A model generated the notes under the pieces. The model worked only from the letters and a program-made list of their open reading frames with translations, did no database searches and had not been told where the DNA came from. DNA of 8,189 nt from Elusimicrobiota bacterium (GTDB taxonomy: Bacteria; Elusimicrobiota; Elusimicrobia; UBA1565; JACRDR01), in the NCBI GenBank assembly GCA_016212845.1, contig JACRDR010000512.1:1-8189 (forward strand), read 5' to 3'. Below, piece by piece: positions 5,802 through 8,189 of the stretch (its first letter is position 1; each line of letters opens with the position of its first letter). Made by a program: the position numbers and the translations under genes.

Positions 5802-6467
5802 CTACCACGGCGACGGCGACGGCGCCCGGCGCTGGGGATGGCCGCCTGAAAGGCAGGCAAGCACCTCCACGTTCGCCACCGGTAGGAACTCCCGGTAGTG
5901 CTCGCTGACCGCCCGGAAGTCGCGAGCGGTTTCGAGGACCTCGCAGCCGTCCGCCTCCGACGCGATCCGAAGCAGGGCGTCGACCTCGCCGACGGGAGCC
6001 GCCACCAGGATCTCCTTCGCGCCGGCGGCCCGTAGCCCCTCCACGGCGGCCAGCGTCGTGGAGCCGGTGGCGATCCCGTCGTCGACGAGCAGGATGAAGC
6101 GGCCCTTGACCGGCGGCAGCCCGCGCGTGCCGCGATAGAGCCTCCTCTGCCAGTCGATTTCCTGGCGCTGCAGCTGCAGCTCCCGCGAGCGATCCCGCTC
6201 TCCGGCGCCGGCGGCGCACGCGAGCGCGGGGTCGATAAAGACGTTGCCGAGCTCGGTCACCGCGCCGTAGCCGCATTCCCTCTCGCCCGGGGCTCGAAGC
6301 TTGCGGGCGAGGAACACATCCAGCGGCAGCTCGAGAGCGAGCGCGACCTCGGCCGCCACGATCACACCCCCGCGAGGCACGCCGAGCACCAGCGCCCCCG
6401 GGCGGTCGCGATACGCCAGGAGCTTCTTCCCGAGCTCCACTCCCGCCGCCTTCCGGTCCCTGAACAT
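5802..6467 (-). CDS. Phosphoribosyltransferase family protein (COG1926 type)
   Basis: A 221-aa protein with a type I phosphoribosyltransferase fold. The PRPP-binding loop is FILLVDDGIATGSTTLAAVE (124-143), with the Asp-Asp pair at 129-130. Upstream, LVLGVPRGGVIVAAEVA (26-42) and LPLDVFLARKLRAPGERECG with YGAV (47-70) are typical of the predicted PRTases found beside stress proteins. GNVFIDPAL (74-82) is another family phrase. A purine or other base salvage role is only presumed. The start at 6467 has GGGGGAGG 5 nt upstream; an in-frame ATG at 6551 has no such site and would run into the stress-protein start region. The last ten residues (PQRRAPSPSP and W) look like an unstructured tail. The gene converges with the CoA-transferase gene and is divergent from the Usp-Adh operon. 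Confidence 0.9.
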   Translation of the reverse strand: MFRDRKAAGVELGKKLLAYRDRPGALVLGVPRGGVIVAAEVALALELPLDVFLARKLRAPGERECGYGAVTELGNVFIDPALACAAGAGERDRSRELQLQRQEIDWQRRLYRGTRGLPPVKGRFILLVDDGIATGSTTLAAVEGLRAAGAKEILVAAPVGEVDALLRIASEADGCEVLETARDFRAVSEHYREFLPVANVEVLACLSGGHPQRRAPSPSPW

Positions 6468-6495
6468 GTCCGCCTCCCCCGTCTCCCCGAATGCG

Positions 6496-6538
6496 CCGCA
6501 ACGTTTCGTCTCCGCGCGATTTGGCCGCATCATTGCGG
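6496..6538. repeat. Inverted pair CCGCAACG / CATTGCGG in divergent region
   Basis: The arms at 6496-6503 and 6531-6538 match at seven of eight positions and are 27 bp apart, between the PRTase and Usp genes. The left arm's TTGC lies 31 nt before the PRTase ATG, as in the YbaK-type gene, although its upstream GG is misplaced by 2 nt for a sigma-54 box. Confidence 0.45.
6522..6537 (+). promoter_or_regulatory. Candidate -24/-12 element at the Usp start
   Basis: TGGCCG-CATCA-TTGCG matches TGGC at -24 and TTGC at -12 with correct spacing. However, the predicted start (about 6548) falls just 2 nt before the ATG at 6550. The message would be nearly leaderless, so this is either an unusual promoter, a regulator site, or a chance match. 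Confidence 0.28.
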
Positions 6539-6549
6539 GGATGGAAGGC

Positions 6550-6981
6550 ATGAAGAGCTTCCCGCCGAAGACGATCCTGGTGGCCTTCGACCTGTCGGAG
6601 CGCTCGCTCGACGCGTGGCGCTACGCGCGCCGTCTCGCCGGGCTCCTCAACGCCCGCCTTCTCGCGGTCTACGTGTCCCCGTGGACGCCCGCGGTCGACG
6701 CGATGCCCGCGCTCCCGCTTTTGAGCGCCGCCGAAAGGAAGGCGCTGCTGGGGAAGCTGCGCCGCAGGCTCCGCGGCGCCGACGGGCTGCTCGTGCGCGA
6801 GGGCGACCCGCCGCGAGAGATCGTACGGCAGGCGGAGGAGTCCCGCGCCTCTTTGATCGTCCTCCTGACGCACGGACGGAGAGGCGTGCGCCGGTTCTTC
6901 CGCGGCTCGGTCGCCGAATGCGTGGTTCGCTGTTCGCCCGTTCCCGTCTTGTCTCTGCACGTCCCCGGGAGGAAGCCATGA
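6550..6981 (+). CDS. Universal stress protein (UspA family)
   Basis: A 143-aa single Usp domain. The first strand KTILVAFDLSERSLDAW (7-23) carries the ATP-binding Asp13. VREGDPPREIVRQAEE (82-97) and LIVLLTHGRRGVRRFFRGSV (102-121) follow. The G-2x-G-9x-G(S/T) motif lacks its first glycine (Leu instead) but keeps the second Gly and the final Gly-Ser, so nucleotide binding is plausible but not certain. The last strand is SPVPVLSLHV. The start is ambiguous: ATG 6541 has GGGG directly abutting it, while ATG 6550 has that GGGG at 9 nt, so 6550 is preferred. It is the first gene of an operon, with its TGA overlapping the next ATG (ATGA). Usp proteins act in stress and starvation survival; the ligand here is unknown. 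Confidence 0.87.
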   Translation: MKSFPPKTILVAFDLSERSLDAWRYARRLAGLLNARLLAVYVSPWTPAVDAMPALPLLSAAERKALLGKLRRRLRGADGLLVREGDPPREIVRQAEESRASLIVLLTHGRRGVRRFFRGSVAECVVRCSPVPVLSLHVPGRKP

Positions 6982-8090
6982 AAACCACCGAACGAGGCTC
7001 GATCCGCTATCCCACCGCCGGCCGCTCCGACCGGATGCGCGCGCTCGTTTTCCTGGGCGCCGGGAAGTTCCGGTGGGAGGAGCGGCCGCTCCCCGCCATC
7101 GAGGAGCAGACCGACGCGGTGGTCCGCATCACCGCGACCACGATCTGCGGGACCGACCTTCACATCCTCAAAGGCGACGTTCCGACGGTCGAGCCGGGCC
7201 GGGTCCTCGGGCACGAAGGCGTCGGCGTGGTCGTCCGGACCGGGGCGTCGGTCCGCACGCTCAAGACGGGCGACCGGGTCCTGGTCTCCTGCATCTCGTC
7301 GTGCGCGCTGTGCGCTTTCTGCCGGCGCGGGATGCCGTCGCAATGCGAGGCGCGGGGCGGCTGGGTCCTCGGCCACCGGATCGACGGGACGCAGGCCGAT
7401 TACGTCCGGATCCCGTACGCCGACTCCAGCCTGCATCGCGTTCCCGAAGGCGCGTCCGACTCCGAACTCGCGCTGCTGAGCGACATCTTCCCCACCGCCT
7501 ACGAGTGCGGCGTGCTCAACGGCGGCGTGAAGCCCGGCGACGCCGTGCTGATCGTCGGCGCGGGGCCGATCGGGCTGGCCGCGGTCGTCACCGCCCAGCT
7601 TCTGTCGCCGGCTCGCATCATCGTCGTCGACACCGACGGCGCCAGGCTCTCGGCCGCGCTGTCCTTGGGAGCCACCGACGCGATCGTCGCGACGGCCGGA
7701 GACGCCGCGAGGCGAATCCACGCGCTCACGCGCGGGCGAGGCGTCGACGTCGCGATCGAGGCGGTGGGCGTTCCGGAAACCTTCGGGCTCTGCCAGGACG
7801 CCGTGGCCGCGGGCGGAAGCATCGCGAACGTCGGCGTGCACGGGCGTCCGGTGGAGCTCAAGCTCGACAAGTTGTGGTCGAGGAACATCCGGCTCACCAC
7901 CCGCCTCGTCGACACGGTCTCGATCCCGATGCTGCTGGAGGCGGCCGCGGCCGGGAGGCTCGCGCCCGGGCGGCTGGTGACGCATCGCTACCGCCTGGAT
8001 CAGATCGCGGAGGCCTACCGCGTCTTCGAACGCGCGGCCTCCCACAAGGCGATCAAGGTGCTGCTGACGGCCGGCGAACGGGATCATTGA
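6978..8090 (+). CDS. Zinc-dependent alcohol dehydrogenase family protein
   Basis: A 370-aa medium-chain dehydrogenase. Catalytic zinc ligands visible are Cys57 (CGTDLH), His79-Glu80 (GHEGVGVV) and probably Asp169 (LSDIFPTAYE). The structural zinc site is complete: Cys109-x2-Cys112-x2-Cys115-x7-Cys123. The Rossmann motif VLIVGAGPIGLAAV (190-203) and the acidic residue ending strand two (IIVVDTD, 214-220) favour NAD over NADP. It should oxidise or reduce an alcohol/aldehyde, but the substrate cannot be read from sequence. The start at 6978 has GGAGG 5 nt upstream and an ATGA overlap with the Usp stop. This gives a 19-residue basic extension before MRALVFLGAGKFRW, where relatives usually begin; Met20 (7035) lacks a ribosome site. 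It is sandwiched between two Usp genes in one operon. Confidence 0.93.
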   Translation: MKTTERGSIRYPTAGRSDRMRALVFLGAGKFRWEERPLPAIEEQTDAVVRITATTICGTDLHILKGDVPTVEPGRVLGHEGVGVVVRTGASVRTLKTGDRVLVSCISSCALCAFCRRGMPSQCEARGGWVLGHRIDGTQADYVRIPYADSSLHRVPEGASDSELALLSDIFPTAYECGVLNGGVKPGDAVLIVGAGPIGLAAVVTAQLLSPARIIVVDTDGARLSAALSLGATDAIVATAGDAARRIHALTRGRGVDVAIEAVGVPETFGLCQDAVAAGGSIANVGVHGRPVELKLDKLWSRNIRLTTRLVDTVSIPMLLEAAAAGRLAPGRLVTHRYRLDQIAEAYRVFERAASHKAIKVLLTAGERDH

Positions 8091-8102
8091 ACGGAGGCGG
8101 CC

Positions 8103-8189
8103 ATGGAACCGCTTCGGCTGAAGAAGGTGCTCGTGGCGATGGACGACTCGCCTCCGTCGGAGCTCGCTCTGGAGGAGGCGAAGCTGATC
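8103..8189 (+). CDS. Universal stress protein (partial, N-terminus only)
   Basis: Only 29 codons are in the window. The reading MEPLRLKKVLVAMDDSPPSE followed by LALEEAKLI is a standard Usp opening: a first beta strand with the ATP-binding Asp (VAMDDS), then the first helix. GGAGG at 8093-8097 lies 5 nt before the ATG, and the gene follows the dehydrogenase stop by 12 nt, so it is the third gene of the Usp-Adh-Usp operon. The C-terminal nucleotide motif cannot be checked here. Confidence 0.82.
   Translation, partial: MEPLRLKKVLVAMDDSPPSELALEEAKLI

Noticed and set aside
5795..5807. Intrinsic terminator between the CoA-transferase and PRTase genes
   Set aside because: The stops are one base apart and there is no hairpin followed by a T run; none of the convergent junctions in the window shows one.
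6496..6517. Sigma-54 promoter for the PRTase gene
   Set aside because: TTGC is at the right distance from the ATG, but the nearest GG is 2 nt too far for a -24 box, so it is listed only as an inverted-pair arm.
6466..6549. Upstream ATG at 6466 for the Usp gene
   Set aside because: It would overlap the PRTase start codon, lacks a ribosome site, and adds residues that precede the normal first strand of a Usp.
6669..8087. Long minus-strand frame opposite the Usp and dehydrogenase genes
   Set aside because: It is a shadow of two well-supported plus-strand genes, with no recognisable domain or start signal.
1..8189. CRISPR array, tRNA, rRNA, insertion sequence, toxin-antitoxin pair
   Set aside because: No spaced direct repeats, no cloverleaf or CCA-type 3' end, no transposase motifs or terminal repeats with target duplications, and no paired small toxin/antitoxin genes were seen.

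Overview
This is a GC-rich, densely packed bacterial window. It holds nine recognisable protein genes (two cut by the window edges), one clear gene remnant, one possible micro-ORF, and several short divergent intergenic regions. Nearly every gene has a strong GGAGG-type ribosome-binding site 4-7 nt before its ATG, and neighbours overlap by ATGA or share CTAG stops. No rRNA, tRNA or phylogenetic marker is present. The gene mix fits a metagenome-type, GC-rich, probably low-oxygen bacterium: a GYF-like sensor-type protein, universal stress proteins, a cytidylate-kinase-like protein, and a CoA-transferase fused to an acetyltransferase. Elusimicrobiota or a deltaproteobacterial-type lineage are candidates, but this is inference only.

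Layout. Positions 1-1153 (minus, runs off the left edge) encode a GYF-like / coiled-coil / Pro-Gly-Ala-rich / single-TM protein. A 131-bp divergent region separates it from a small Ig-like beta protein (1285-1602, plus). A two-gene minus operon follows: a cytidylate-kinase-like gene (2391-3113), then an exported beta-domain protein with a C-terminal membrane tail (1696-2394), overlapping by ATGA. Upstream of this operon is the C-terminal stub of a universal stress protein on the opposite strand (about 3184-3312), ending against a YbaK/ProX-type deacylase gene (3309-3788, minus). A 119-bp divergent region leads to a 630-aa acetyl-CoA hydrolase/transferase with a fused GNAT domain (3908-5800, plus). 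This converges, one base apart, with a phosphoribosyltransferase gene (5802-6467, minus). A 73- to 82-bp divergent region starts the last plus-strand operon: universal stress protein (6550-6981), zinc-dependent alcohol dehydrogenase (6978-8090), and a second universal stress protein cut by the right edge (8103 onward).

Working together. Universal stress proteins, a COG1926-type phosphoribosyltransferase, a zinc alcohol dehydrogenase and an acyl-CoA/acetate enzyme together resemble the low-oxygen or dormancy stress islands of other bacteria; mycobacterial DosR regulons also combine Usp and PRTase genes. The most unusual signal is non-coding. All four intergenic regions upstream of genes carry an outward-facing inverted pair of a C(G/A)TTGC(G/A) element. 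Several copies also have GG-N10-GC spacing, as in sigma-54 (-24/-12) promoters, and four of the seven lie 28-32 nt before a start codon. This suggests a shared regulatory input, unproven from sequence alone.
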